Notes: generated from the sequence alone by a model not told the origin. Positions 43,553 to 54,900 are shown, numbered from the stretch's first letter. The stretch: DNA of 59,187 bases from Phytophthora quininea (GCA_011947345.1 JAAVTG010001013.1:1-59187), one strand, 5' to 3'. Made by a program: numbers and translations.

Positions 43553-43966
43553 TTGAAGCGTCGCTCCATTTTCGCGGCTGCCGATGGACCGAGCCAAGAA
43601 TTCGAAGCCCAAGCGGAAGAAGCGCTTCCTCCTCCCCAACTGCGCTTCCGCAAGAAGAAGCGGAAGACACTGCAGCTGGAAGACTTTGACGATGTGCGGT
43701 ACAAGATGGAGATCATTCGACTCGGAGACGACGACGACGTGGAAGCCAAGGAAGCGCTGCTCGAGTCGATCTTTCTGGCGCTGTTTTTCGTGCTGCTGCT
43801 CGGGGGCTGCGTGGTCGGCGGCTTCGCTGCGCACTTGATCGAGTACTCGAAGCAGGCCCTGAGGTGGCTGGTTCCCATGTTGGCGCTGCCTCTGCTGTGG
43901 GTCGCAGCACTTCACTTGTGGGAACGTCGCGTCATCGCCATGCAGAGCAAAATCGCCACGTCTTAG
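43553..43966 (+). CDS. small two-helix membrane protein, unknown
   Basis: The frame has a hydrophilic, Lys-rich N-terminal half (QLRFRKKKRKTLQLEDF) and two hydrophobic helices (SIFLALFFVLLLGGCVVGGF and LVPMLALPLLWVAALHLW), ending ATS at 43966. The start is uncertain. The ATG at 43553 is used, but one at 43584 opens another frame that would join the helices after a one-base change. It lies only 19 bp downstream of the preceding stop codon. Function unknown. Confidence 0.55.
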   Translation: MKRRSIFAAADGPSQEFEAQAEEALPPPQLRFRKKKRKTLQLEDFDDVRYKMEIIRLGDDDDVEAKEALLESIFLALFFVLLLGGCVVGGFAAHLIEYSKQALRWLVPMLALPLLWVAALHLWERRVIAMQSKIATS

Positions 43967-44111
43967 CTACAGCAATCCTAAAATCTTACGCGGTGCACAA
44001 TTGTCTTCTTGTTCGTCCAGTGATCGAAGGTGGCCACAGCCTTCATCTTCGACCTAGCCGAAAGTACTGTAGAAAGTTTTTGTACAAACTCCGAGTACTC
44101 CACTTTTTGCG

Positions 44112-46941
44112 ATGGCGGTGATCACGTTCACGCCGCTGTATGGCGTGCACTCGAGCGCGCCGTGCTGCGCGTACCTGCTGGAGGTGGACGAGGTGTGCAT
44201 CCTGTTGGACTGCGGTTGGACGGACGCGTACGACGTGGAGCTGCTGCGGCCGCTGCAGCGCGTGGTGGACCGCATCGACCTGGTGCTCGTGTCGCACTTG
44301 GACCTGGCGCACATGGGGCGCTGCCCTACGCCATGGGCAAGCTGGGGCTCAACGCGCCCGTATACGGCACGCTGCCGGTGCACCGCATGGGCCAGATCGC
44401 GCTCTACGACGCGTTCCAGGCCAAGACTAAGCACGACAGCGAATTCTCGCTCTTTTCGCTGGACGATGTGGACTTGGTTTTGAGAGGTTCAAGCAGCTCA
44501 AGTACTCGGAGAAGCTCACTCTCACGAGCTCCGGGGAGGGGATTGTCATCACCCCTCACGTGGCGGGGCATCTCATTGGAGGTGCGCTGTGGCGGATTAT
44601 GAAGGAGACGGTGCGCTAAGCGGATCGTGGGAGGGTGTTGCAGAGCTGACAATTTAGTGTTTGCTGGTCTACATAGGACGATATTATCTACGCAGTAGAC
44701 TACAACCACCGGTCGGAGCATGTGCTGCAGAAGACCATTCTGGACTCGTTTACGTGAGTGCAGAGCTGCAGGCTGTGGTGTGTGTGTGATGTGGCACTAA
44801 TTGTTTTGTTGCCAGACGCCCCACGCTGCTCATCACAGACTCGATGAACCTTCATACAGAGCAGCCAAAACTCAAGGACAGAGACAGCAAGGTGTGGACG
44901 CTGTTAATGATGCCTTGCAGCTGAAAGTTCACTTAACGTGATTAATGTATCTTGCGTTTGTAGATCATGATGGAGATTTTAAAGACTGTGCGCGGTGGAG
45001 GCAACGTCTTGATCCCTACTGATAGCTCCGGTCGTGTCCTAGAGCTCATGCGGGTGCTGGACCAGTACTGGATCCAAAACAAGTAAGTACAGCAGCACGG
45101 CTCAGCCGCACCAGGACGCGCAAGAAAATAGACTCTGACGTGTGTGCTTTTGCGCTTCTTCAGGCTTCAAGACCCAATTGCACTTCTCCACGATATGAGC
45201 TACTATACGCCCAAGGCGGCTCAAGCTATGTTGGAATGGTGCAACGACCGCATTGCGAAAAATTTTGATGTCGGTCGCCAAAACCCATTTCAATTTACGT
45301 AAGTTAATGTTGCGGTTGTGACTTGGCCGGTGGGCCCGGCTAACAATGCTCTTTTGACAGACATATCCACCTGGTTCATACGTTAGAAGAGCTGGATGCG
45401 CTTCCGAGTCCAAAGGTGGTGCTGGCCACATCACCAAGCTTGGAATGCGGCTTCGCAAAGGATATTTTCATTCGGTGGGTGTCGGAGCCCAGGAACAGCA
45501 TCATCTTCACTTCTACGACTCCAGAGCCGTCTTTTGCGTCACGCGTCTTGCAGATAGCGAAGGACCCGGCAGCTGAAAAGTCCATCTCGTGCACTGTAAC
45601 CAGGAAAGTGTTTTTGGAGGGAGCAGAGCTTGCACTGTATGAAGTGAAGGAGCGGAAACGTCTTCGAGCGGAGGCTGAAAACAAGGCAAAGGAGATTGAA
45701 GAGGCCGCGATGGAAGATATGATGATGGGGATCGAGGACTTTGAGTCGGAGTCTGAAGAAGAGGAGGCCGCTCAAGAAGGTGCGTCCTGTCGCGGGATAT
45801 CCTATTGATGTTTAAGCTCATTCATATTGTAGCTGTTCAACTCCGTGGGACTTTTAAGGTCGGCCTGGGACAGTTTGCATCCGTACGATACCCCATGTTT
45901 TTTGCAGTCGAGCCCAAGATTGAGTGGGATGAATACGGAGAGGTAAGCGGCTTGTTGGAAGCTCTACCTGCTTCACTAAAACTGACGGTTTAGTTATGCT
46001 ACTACTTTTCCGAAGATCATCAATCCGGATGACTACAAAGACGCCTCGCTGGTGGCAAGTCGTCAAGCGCGGCGCAACATTATCGAAGATCCGGACGGAG
46101 ATGAAGACATGGAGAACGCTGAACAGGAAGCTGCCGTTGAAACTCGTCCAACCAAGTCTGTCACGAACACGATCACAGTCAATGTACGTAGCGACTGCCT
46201 ATCAACTTGGAATTGACAATTGATGGTTTAATAACGGGGAGATACGCTGGTGGCGTAGATTGCTGCTCGCATCACGCAAGTGGATTTTGATGGTGTGGCC
46301 GACGGACGAGCAATCCGCAATTGTCTAGGCAACGTCAAACCCCGAAAACTCATTCTGGTGCACGGGACGGACAAGACGACTAGCGAGCTCAAGAAGTTTG
46401 TCGAGTCGTCGATTCCTCTGTGCGAGGCCGTGTTCACTCCGAACGTGATGGAGTGCATCGACATTGAGTCCGACACGAACGTGTACAAGCTGTCGGTGAA
46501 GGAGTCGCTGTACACCTCTGCTGTGTTCCGGAAGGTGCGCCACCGCTTTTCTTGAAGGCTTTCAGTGCTAACGCTTCTTCTTCATCGCACTCGCTCTCTC
46601 TCTCTCTGCCAGGTTGGAAGCCACGAGGTCGCGTACGTCACCGGCCAGCTCGCCCTGCGGAGAACAGCTCGGTGCCCGTCCTGCAGCCTCTGAATGAGAG
46701 CGGCGGAGTGACCACACACGAGCCAATCCTGCTGAGCGACGGCAAGATGAAGCTGGACGTGATGAAGCAAGTGCTGGGCAAGGCTGGCTTCCAGGCCAAG
46801 TTCCGCGGCGGCATGCTCGTGTGCAACGACGGCGTGGTGCTCAAGCGCGCGATGAACAACGAGATCGTGGTGGAAGGCACGCTCTCCAGAAACTACTACC
46901 GCATCCGCGCGCTGCTCTACGAGCAGTTTACGCTGGTCTAG
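44112..46941 (+). CDS. CPSF2: CPSF2/CPSF100, cleavage and polyadenylation factor subunit
   Basis: Ten exons: 44112-44610, 44677-44753, 44816-44891, 44964-45082, 45164-45298, 45361-45779, 45833-45942, 46016-46183, 46259-46534 and 46613-46941. It is a metallo-beta-lactamase/beta-CASP protein. The N-terminal SHLDLAHMG lacks the full zinc-binding H-x-H-x-D-H set, as expected for the inactive CPSF100 subunit. [26 protein letters not shown], the beta-CASP part, an acidic insert ([10 protein letters not shown]) and the C-terminal [23 protein letters not shown] block follow. It scaffolds CPSF73 in pre-mRNA 3' cleavage. Run losses at 44315-44318 and 44478-44481, and a frame break near 46663, must be corrected for an open frame. 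Confidence 0.9.
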
Positions 46942-47100
46942 CGATGCGAATGGACACTAGCGGACACTAACCGGTGAAGAAAGCCTCCTTGTTGCCTTTT
47001 CTCGAGTATCGATTCTGATTGGCTAAAATAATCACATAGTGAAGCCTAGTTGTTCAGCTAACGTGTGGCCATTGTCAGCTCCAGCGCCTCGAGTCGAAGG

Positions 47101-47854
47101 ATGCTGGCTCTGCAGCGGCATGCGGCGCGCTCTGGCGCTCAGGTGGCTCGCTTCTCTGCGGCGGCGGTGGCTATCCAGGAGACTCCTCTCAACGTTTTGC
47201 AGCTGGCGGTGCGTGACACGGAAGGATCGCGCGCCTCGCCGCCTGCGCAAGCAAGGCCTGCTGCCTGGCGTGCTCTACGGCGAGGGTGAGGACGGAGCAG
47301 ACGAGCGCGTGTTGGTGACATTCCCCACGCGCGTCTTCGAGAGCGTGCACCGCAAGCTGTGGACGTCCATCGAGAGCCAGGTGTTCCAGGTGCAGGTGGG
47401 CGACCAGAGCCCCGTCAAGGCCTACATGCGCGACGTTCAGCTGGACCCCGTCACGGACGTGCCCGTGGCCGTCAACTTCCTGCGCTACAAGCCTGGAAGA
47501 ACCGTGTCCATCCCCATCACGTATCTGAACGAGGAAGGCAGCCCCGGCCTCAAGCGCGGCGGCTTTATCAACCACATCCACCACTCACTCGAGTGCACCA
47601 TCTTCACGGACAACGTCCCCAAAACGCTGCAGGTGGACGTCAACGGACTTCACGTGGGGGACCGAGTGCACCTGGAGGCCATCAAGTTCCCCGAAGGAGT
47701 TGTGCCCAATGTCGCGGCTGGATCGCTCGTTGCCAAGATCGCAGGACGTCGCGGTCTCATCCCGCGCGTCGAGGCTGTGGTGGAGGAAGTTGTCGAGGAG
47801 AAGGAGGAGGACGACGAGGAAGAGGAGTTCGACGACTGGAACGACATTTTCTAA
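47101..47854 (+). CDS. mitochondrial large-subunit ribosomal protein bL25 (TL5/CTC type)
   Basis: An N-terminal presequence (MLALQRHAARSGAQVARFS, Arg/Ala/Ser-rich) suggests mitochondrial import. A frame change near 47220 leads into RLRKQGLLPGVLYGEGED, the bL25 start. The 5S-rRNA-binding domain and the C-terminal TL5 beta domain follow (VQLDPVTDVPVAVNFLRY, VPITYL-like strand, VPKTLQVDVNGLHVGD). The tail is very acidic (EEKEEDDEEEEFDDWNDIF). bL25 binds 5S rRNA in the large subunit. The break near 47220 needs two bases or a tiny intron; I could not decide which. Confidence 0.85.
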
Positions 47855-47955
47855 GCCCATGTCGGCCAGGCGTAGTAGAACGAGGGATGATACAATAGAG
47901 CTCTCACCGTACTCGAGCTGCTCACGCTGGCGGGCGTTTTGGCTAGTGGCTGTTT

Positions 47956-48821
47956 CTAGTCCTCGACTGCCGTTGCTTCTGTCGTCCTACACCTGAAGAA
48001 GGCAGCGCTATCTGGAGGTGGTCGATTGTTCGTTTCCTGGTTCTTCTTTGCCTTGCTCTCTGCAACGTCCGCCTTCGTGGGCTTCACGTCTGGGAAGTCT
48101 TCGCGAAGCCAATCCAGCGACACAGTCGTCTGAATCGTCCGCGTCACGTCCGACGCCTTGATCTGCCGCTTGTTGCGGTACAATGCCTGCTCATAGCTCT
48201 TGGTGCCCAGAAACTGAGCGAACAGCTCCTGCAGCAGCAGCAGCAAAAACAGCGTCAGAAGCACTACAGTACCTAGTTGAGTCACCTTTTGAGTTGCGTT
48301 ACCGCACCGAGGCCTTGGCAATTGCAATCAGCGCGTCCTTGGAGACTTTGTTCACGTCCGGGTCACTCTGCACGATCTTCCGTACGCGACCTGCAATTGT
48401 AAAGCCTCATCAGCTTTGGGCCCGTCCGTTTGCAGCCAAGTCACCGCTAACTGACACGCACCGAGCGGATAGACGCAGGCGCTCGAGTCCCTCGCTACCT
48501 TCTCCTCCGCCGTCAGCTCCTCCACGACCTCTGGGTTGTCCAGCAGCTCCTGCTCGTACCTGGCCTTGTCTTTCGCTGCCAGTTGCGCAAAGTGCTGCAG
48601 TGAAAACCACATTGCATGCCAGTCAGTCAGTGGGTGGGAGACGAGTTCGCAGAAGTCAACGAGGCGACCTCCTTCTCCTCGGGCTTGAGCTCCTTCCACT
48701 GCTTGCTGAGGATCTTCTGGATGTCGCCGATGCGCCCACCCGGGAGCTCGTTCATCACGTGCTTACGGCGCTCATTGCAGAAGAGCAGGTACGAGCTCTG
48801 GGGCTTCTTCACGGGCGGCAT
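47956..48821 (-). CDS. HMG-box plus histone-fold (POLE4/CHRAC-like) fusion protein
   Basis: Four exons on the minus strand: 48821-48669, 48594-48462, 48390-48308 and 48228-47956, with GT-AG introns preserving the frame. The HMG box is split by intron 1 (MPPVKKPQSSYLLFCNERR, then SKQWKELKPEEKE, then AAKDKARYEQELL). Exons 3-4 give a histone fold of NF-YC/DPB3/CHRAC type: GRVRKIVQSDPDVNKVSKDA, then ELFAQFLGTKSYE and RNKRQIKASDV. HMG boxes bend DNA; POLE4/CHRAC-type folds pair with a POLE3-like partner in DNA polymerase epsilon or remodelling complexes. No frameshift is needed, so the joining in one gene is well supported. Confidence 0.85.
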
Positions 48822-48879
48822 AGCGTAGAAGGTTGGGAGGTTATGTCGATGTCTATTCAGCTGCCATCATTTACTATAA

Positions 48880-49520
48880 AATCTGTAATAGTACCCCATC
48901 CCCTTCAATAGTACTCCACCCCAAATTTGTGGAGCTCTGCTTGCGTTTGTCCGCAGACGCAAAATTGTGTACAACGCTATCAGAAACCTGTCAAAGGAAC
49001 GCAGCATCGACGAGCAAGATGCAGCTGAGCTCCTGGATAAAGTGCGAAACAAGAGCAAGGCAACAATACCTGTCCTCGCGCAGCGTTGGAAGACAATGCT
49101 AAATCTGCAGTGAACTTGTCCGGACGTGTCCGCGGGACACCAAATAGTCACGAGGTGCTAGGCAAACATTATAGTAAACGCGGTACGATAGATGGAATGT
49201 GCTGTCAACGATAGATAGTCGTTAGATGCAAAAATAGTGCAGAAAGCTTGTGAATAATGATCTTCGTCGCCACGACTTTCCAAGCACACGTCCACCAGCT
49301 GCGGACGAGCATGAAAACGGATTCACGACGAGGACGCTGGCGACTCTGACGATAGCAACAAATTTGTTGACTTCATCGCTGAGCTTGATCTCTAGCTAGC
49401 AACTGTTTAGGCATGCTGACCTTGTAAGTCTCAATACCAACAAGGGCAGGTGATAATACAATAACCCCCACCATCAAATAGTTCCCCACTCAGACGGTGG
49501 GGGTACTAACGCAGTACCCC
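48880..49520 (+). mobile_element. short degenerate element with related ends
   Basis: Between two cellular genes, tagtacccc-type motifs recur near both ends (about 48894 and, inverted, about 49484-49516). One interior frame reads protein-like (RKIVYNAIRNLSKERSIDEQ, about 48955-49100) before a TGA. This fits a non-autonomous or worn DNA transposon, but the inverted ends are imperfect and I found no target duplication. Low certainty. Confidence 0.35.
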
Positions 49521-49546
49521 ATGGGGCACAGTTACAGGAGACGGGA

Positions 49547-50770
49547 TTGGCGTGGCTGGCCATCATGCGCGGCGAGACAATGAGTGGGTTCCTCAATGTG
49601 CGCAAGCCTGCAGGACTGACGTCTCACCAGTGCGTAGGGCTGCTACGCAAGACACTTGGCACGCGGCGGGTGGGCCACGGCGGCACATTGGACCCGATGG
49701 CAACGGGCGTGCTGACGGTGGCGGTGGGCTTCGCCACGCGCTTCCTGCAGTTCCTGCGCACGGGTAAAGAGTATACTGGGGCCATCCGACTTGGTGTCAC
49801 CACCGACTCGGATGACGTCACGGGGAGATTCGCAACCAGAGAGCGGCACCGTGGATCACCGAGCAGCAAGCGTACTCGGCGCTGCAGAGGTTCGTTGGGG
49901 ACATTGATCAGGTGCCGCCCCGAGTAAGTGCCATCAAGAAGGATGGAGTGAGGCTCTACAAGCTTGCCAGGCAGAATAAGGTGAGGCAACTGTGGAGTTT
50001 AGTGGGGACTTCGATGCAGTGTCAACTAACAGCCCGATTGCAGGACTTTGACGTCAAGCCCAGAAGAGTCCACATCTCGAAGATCGACTTGGAGAAGTTT
50101 ACCCCGGGAGATTTCCCAGAGGTGAAGTGCTGCTGCACTATGAAGGCTAGTGCATGAATAATGTGCTAAAGCGGTTTGTTTGTATCGGTAGGCGAACATC
50201 CGTGTCACGTGTGGCGGAGGCACGTACATCCGGTCAATCGCACGCGAGTGTGGCGAGGCGTTGGTTATCCCATCGGTGCAAATGGATGACACCTGCCAAC
50301 TGCGGAATCCTGCTGGCGAATTTTGTGTGGGAGGAACGTTGACCAAGCTAGAGAGAACTCGCAGCGGCGATTTTCATATCGATGACAGTTTGGATTTCGA
50401 TCAAATTCGTGCCAAACTAGAGGTGCGTTCCTGTTCCTCTTTCCAGCACAAGTACTGCGTCGCCATTAAGTATCTCTTGTTATTCTTAATAGGTTGGAGA
50501 GTCTCCCTACAGCCGATCGAGAATATGTTGCAGCATCTACCTTCCACAGAGCTGCTGCCGAAAGCAGAGCAGCTTTGGCGAAATGGACGCACAATCGCCA
50601 TCTCACTCGACGACGTTGCGCTTACTGGGAGTGAGTCACGACGTACGAGTCTAACGAATGGCGAGTATGTTCGTATCTACCGGCCAGCATCACCAGCACT
50701 ACTAGGTCTAACACAAGTAGAGTTCCATGAAAACAATCGCTTTGTTTTCAGGAAGCGTTTATTCCTCTAA
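49547..50770 (+). CDS. truB: TruB-family tRNA pseudouridine synthase
   Basis: Four exons: 49547-49980, 50044-50121, 50192-50423 and 50493-50770. A better start may be ATG 49580 ([17 protein letters not shown]). TruB motifs: KPAGLTSH, then [14 protein letters not shown] with the catalytic Asp, then [36 protein letters not shown], and a [15 protein letters not shown] block. It makes pseudouridine 55 in tRNA, in cytosol or organelle. Two run losses (GGGG 49822-49825, CCC 50505-50507) break the frame as printed. Its stop is 8 bp from the stop of the convergent ATAD1/Msp1-like gene. Confidence 0.88.
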
Positions 50771-50778
50771 CAACAAAA

Positions 50779-52198
50779 TTACTCGAAGTGAGTCGTCACA
50801 TTGCGGTTCTGTTGCATGAGATTTTGCAAACCAGAAGCCATGATGGCCGCGAACATTTCGGGATCAATGGACATTCCCCGGCTCGAGGGCGCTGCAGGCC
50901 GAGTGTTCTCTTCTTCCTGTGCATTTTCGTAGGCATACGCCGTGGCACCCGTCGGCTGTACCATGGTCTTGGCTTCTTCAAAATCGGCCATACTCAGCGG
51001 ACGCATTGTGATCGGGTCTGGCGCGTCACCCTCGACGTAAATCCGTGGCGTGTCACCTTCCTCCTGCTTTTTCGCCTCGGCTGCCTTCGCTGCCGCACGA
51101 ACATTGTCAATGTGCTCTCGGAGCGGGGTCATCAGCGCAGCACGGCACAACTCCTTCAAATCGCTGCCGCTGTAGTACATTGTGTCTGCCGCCACCTGTG
51201 AAAAATCAAAGCTCGGCTCCACCGTTTCTGTTTTGAGTTGCAGCCGGAGGATTTTCTCGCGTTGGGGTCTGTTCGGCAGCCCAATTTCAAATGTCCGCGG
51301 CATGCGGCGAAGGAACGCTGGGTCCACATCACCAGGGCGATTCGTTGCTCCCATAATGATGACGCCAAATCCATCGTCCGAGTCGTTGCTCATTTCGGTA
51401 AAACCATCCCACAGCGCCAGGAATTCCTGCACAACACAGCACGCATGCAATTATACACACTACACAGCAACCAAACACAGCGCAAAGCCTACCGTCTTCA
51501 TGGAGGAGAACGTGGGGTCCGAGACGCCGCCTCTCTTTCCCATGAACGAGTCGACTTCGTCGATGAAGATAATACACGGCGCCAGCTTCCTCGCTAGTGA
51601 GAAGGCGGCACGCACCAGCTTCTGGGACTCCCGAACCACTTGCTCATGATGGTGCTGATCTTGAGGTCGATGAAGAAGGCACCCGACTCCTTCGCGATGG
51701 CCTTGGCCAGCATTGTCTTGCCCGTGCCTGGCTTGCCGTAGAGCAGTATCCCCTTGGGGACAGTGAGCAGCTTCCCCTGGAGGCGAAGAACTCGGGGCTC
51801 TTGAGCGGCAGCACCACCAGGTCGTAGATGTCCCTCTTCTGGCGCTCCAGGCCGCCTATGTCGTCGAACGCCACGTCGATGTCCTGCGGGTCCACGATGT
51901 CGCCGGCGATGACATTCTCAAAGTAGTTAGTGTTGAATACGCGGCGGCCCGTGCGCGTGAGTCGCTTCTGCAGCTTGGCCTGGCTGTCCTGGCCCTGCAG
52001 CCAGTCGTCCAGCATGGGCTTCAGCTGCTTGTAGAGGTACTTGGAGGCCTGGTACATGCTGTAGAGCACCAGGCCGTCCAGGATCATGCCCAGCACCTCG
52101 TCCCGCGCCGACGCCACGTCCGCATCGCCGCCTCGGCTCTGCTGCTGCTGCTGCTGCTTGTCCGTCGCCTCGGCGCTCTTGCTGCTGCTACTGCCCAT
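50779..52198 (-). CDS. ATAD1: ATAD1/Msp1-like outer-membrane AAA ATPase
   Basis: Two exons on the minus strand, 52198-51493 and 51426-50779. The start MGSSSSKS gives an N-terminal Gly-Ser region, then a poly-Gln run and a hydrophobic segment ([19 protein letters not shown]) that could anchor in a membrane. The AAA module has DIGGLERQK, a P-loop (KPGTGKT, read after correcting a run), [11 protein letters not shown]alker [19 protein letters not shown], and the sensor/C-terminal [16 protein letters not shown]. Msp1/ATAD1 extracts mislocalised tail-anchored proteins from mitochondria and peroxisomes. Run losses at 51774-51777 and 51630-51632 shift the printed frame. Confidence 0.9.
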
Positions 52199-52640
52199 CG
52201 AGGAGTGGAGGAGGAATAGCGACGTCAGCGCCAAATCCTTATAGTTTCATCCAGACAAGTGGATGTAAATGATAGCGACGCACGAGCACCGACGCACATA
52301 CAAACCGACGCAACCTCGATGGCAACAAGGGAGAGCTGGAGAAGAGACGCACGGCCTGCAGCTGTAGATGAACCTGCACAAGGACAAGAAAATCATGGAA
52401 CCTCGAGAGAGGGAGATGGTGTACCACGGACGATAAGGAAGTTCATCGCGATCCCGCCAGACAACTTCCCGCACCCTGTTGTCACGCACACCTGTCCTCA
52501 CTGACACAAGAAGCATTCCGGGTTGATCTAGTGGCGACTGCATTCGAAGCTTCATGTGGGCAGCCTCCTCCTCCAGGGAGCGCCTTGAGTAAGTAGCGAA
52601 GGTCAGGATAATCTCAGTTCGCAATTCGCACACTCAAACA
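52199..52640. other. no recognisable gene
   Basis: The 5' flank of the ATAD1/Msp1-like gene. Only short open frames on both strands, with no motif. Confidence 0.5.
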
Positions 52641-53902
52641 CAAGTGGCTTTGGCATTTTGAAAATGTTCAAGACACGTCGACCCGGCCACCCATTGACTC
52701 GCCAACCCTTCGCCATGAACCGCTCCAAAGGAGAACTATGGGGCATCCGCAAGACGTGATCCGAGACGCTGGCGGACTACAGCAAACGCTTCCGTGCTCT
52801 CGTCGGCCAGGAGCATACTCGCTGAACTCAGTGAAACTCTAAGATGTGTGATGATGCTCTTTGCCGCTTCTTCAAACGTGGTCTTCCATACGACTGGCAG
52901 AATAAGTACGATGCCAGAGGTCAAGTTTACACGACCATCGGAGTGCTTGTCCTGTTTTCGAGCGCATCGAGCAAGGCAAGCTACGCCTGCACCGCACTAA
53001 CGACAATCAAGGCCGCCAGCAAAATGGTGGTCGCAACTCTGGCCGCAGAGGAAACGCCAACGGCTGCAACAACAACAATCGACAGACAAACCGTGGAGGA
53101 ATCGCGGAAGAGGAGGTCGCAGCAACGCCAGCAGCAACGGCAACAGCAACGGTTCTTGCAGTAAACAAGTACTGCACCTTCCATCGAACAACGATGCACA
53201 ACACTGTGGACTGCCGCGTTCTTCGCCATGACAATCGCCAAGAAGAGAGCCAACAAGTGGACCAGCACCGATCGCCTCGTGCCCCACTCCACCAGCCAAC
53301 TCGCGTAGAACCGCGGCGTCAAGGAGCTGGAATTCCGAGTGATGATGAAATCTGTTTGTAGGACTCAACGACCCGCAAGTCGATACCCAACCTCCAACGA
53401 AAATGATGATCAAGCTGGAATCCGGTAAGGATCACTTTCAAGCGCTCCTTGATAGCGGTTTCTCGCGCAGTATAATCAGTGCAACGTTCATGCAGAAGTT
53501 GCTGAAGCTGGGAGCAACACCGGAGAATACCGCCGTTGTAACAGAGTCGAGCTCTGTTGTTGACGCCCGTTTGATCACGGTAAGTTTACGTTCAGGTTGA
53601 AGTTTACGGATAGTTTACGGGACAAGTTTACGGACAAGTTGCCGTTGCCGTTCCTGGAGCCCAGAGCGCGCAGGGCGGCAAGCAAACTAAACGAACAATA
53701 CACTTCACAATTCGCCATCGAGCTCCAAGTCGCTTCCTACATCACAGACGTCGGCTTCAAACTGGTCAAAGGAAACACTATAAGCGAAGGTGAAATGGTC
53801 ATTCGTTTCCGCATTCCACAGCTGAAGCGCGACTCGGTGACAATAGCTAGCCCGGGCCCGGGGATGTCACAGTTCGGAAGAACTGAAACTGAATCAATGT
53901 GA
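52641..53902 (+). pseudogene. gag-protease remnant of an LTR retrotransposon
   Basis: Broken plus-strand frames give a gag segment (ETLADYSKRFRALVGQEHT, then LCRFFKRGLPYDWQ) and an Asn/Gln-rich linker. A zinc-finger-like C-T-F-H...C stretch lies near 53170-53215. An aspartic protease start follows at 53403 (FQALLDSGFSRSIIS, the D-S-G motif with Phe instead of Ala after it). A later protease strand (FRIPQLKRDS near 53805-53835) is separated by about 130 bp containing tandem agtttacg-like repeats. No RT follows. It is distinct from the element at 251-7948. Confidence 0.65.
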
Positions 53903-54299
53903 AAAGATAGAGTACCCGGCGGCCGGGTTCCAAAAAAATAGTTGTAATGCAGACCTAGCCATCGGTGGATTTAACCTTGTTAGTGGTAGCTGTGTCGTGG
54001 TCGTTCAAGGGAGGGCTGATACACATCGGCCTCTTGATCTTTCGTTTCGCCCGACGTCGTTGATTTATCGCTATCCACCTCATCCGACGCCGTCAATTCA
54101 TCGCTGTCCGCCCCACCCGACAACGTTGATTCACGGCAAGTTAGTGTTGGCTGCGTTACTTCACGCTCCACACCAGCCTGTTCCTGGTTATTCGGTCTCT
54201 CCTGTGTGAAAATATTTTCGCCATCTCGTCCCAAATTCAAATATCTGGCAGCATCTTAGGCTTCAGCAGTTGAACGCTGTTGCCTATCGTCTTGATTAT

Positions 54300-54528
54300 C
54301 AGATGCGGCACTTGCTCCAGAGAAGACTTCGAGCTGCTCAAATCGCTGCTTCAAGTGACGGCGGGCACTTTGATCGGTAAAACTCTCCTAGATTAAAGAG
54401 ATGTCCGCTTGACCAGCAGCTTGCCGTACTCTTGGAAGTTCTCGATGACGTCCGAGACAGCGTTCTCATCATCTTCATCATTAACTTTTTCACTGCTGGC
54501 GTCATCGGCGACGACGGCTTCCAGGACA
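54300..54528 (-). other. short acidic coding-like fragment
   Basis: On the minus strand a frame reads EDDENAVSDVIENFQEYG and ends at a stop near 54393. It abuts the solo LTR and reads like the C-terminus of an acidic protein interrupted by it. Family unknown. Confidence 0.3.
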
Positions 54529-54900
54529 TGCAGCGGGCTGCGTAGCGGTGAACGAGCACAGAGGAAGACGCTGGACTTCCCGAGTGTGTGTCTTTAGGCT
54601 TCCAGCCTTCGGTTCTATACAAGAACCAAGTACAGTCCCGTGACTAGGACTCGCAGAGTCAGTGTCCCTTAAAACAAGGACAACACGAATTAACTGCAAA
54701 AACAGAACTGAAATGAATTATTTATCTGAAGTTGGTGTAAATGTATAGACTAAACTATGTGGCATAGTTAACCTAAGACATATGTAAATGAGTGGTGGAG
54801 AACCAGATGGCTACAGAGTCGAAACTCTACACACGGTTAAGAGTTTCGTGTAACCTCCAGAGTCAACGCACGGTTATGACTTTCGTGTAACCCCGTTACA
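54529..54900 (-). repeat. solo LTR related to the Ty3/gypsy element
   Basis: 372 bp in inverse orientation, with TG...CA ends, matching 251-621 and 7576-7948. No internal retrotransposon sequence or polypurine tract adjoins it, so it is a solo LTR, the usual product of LTR-LTR recombination. The flanks (ggaca and ctcgt) are not a duplication. Confidence 0.9.

Noticed and set aside
46588..46612. CT repeat before the last CPSF2 exon
   Set aside because: It is simply the polypyrimidine tract of the splice acceptor.
52140..52165. Trinucleotide repeat in ATAD1/Msp1-like gene
   Set aside because: Short in-frame poly-Gln run in a disordered N-terminus, common in oomycete proteins.
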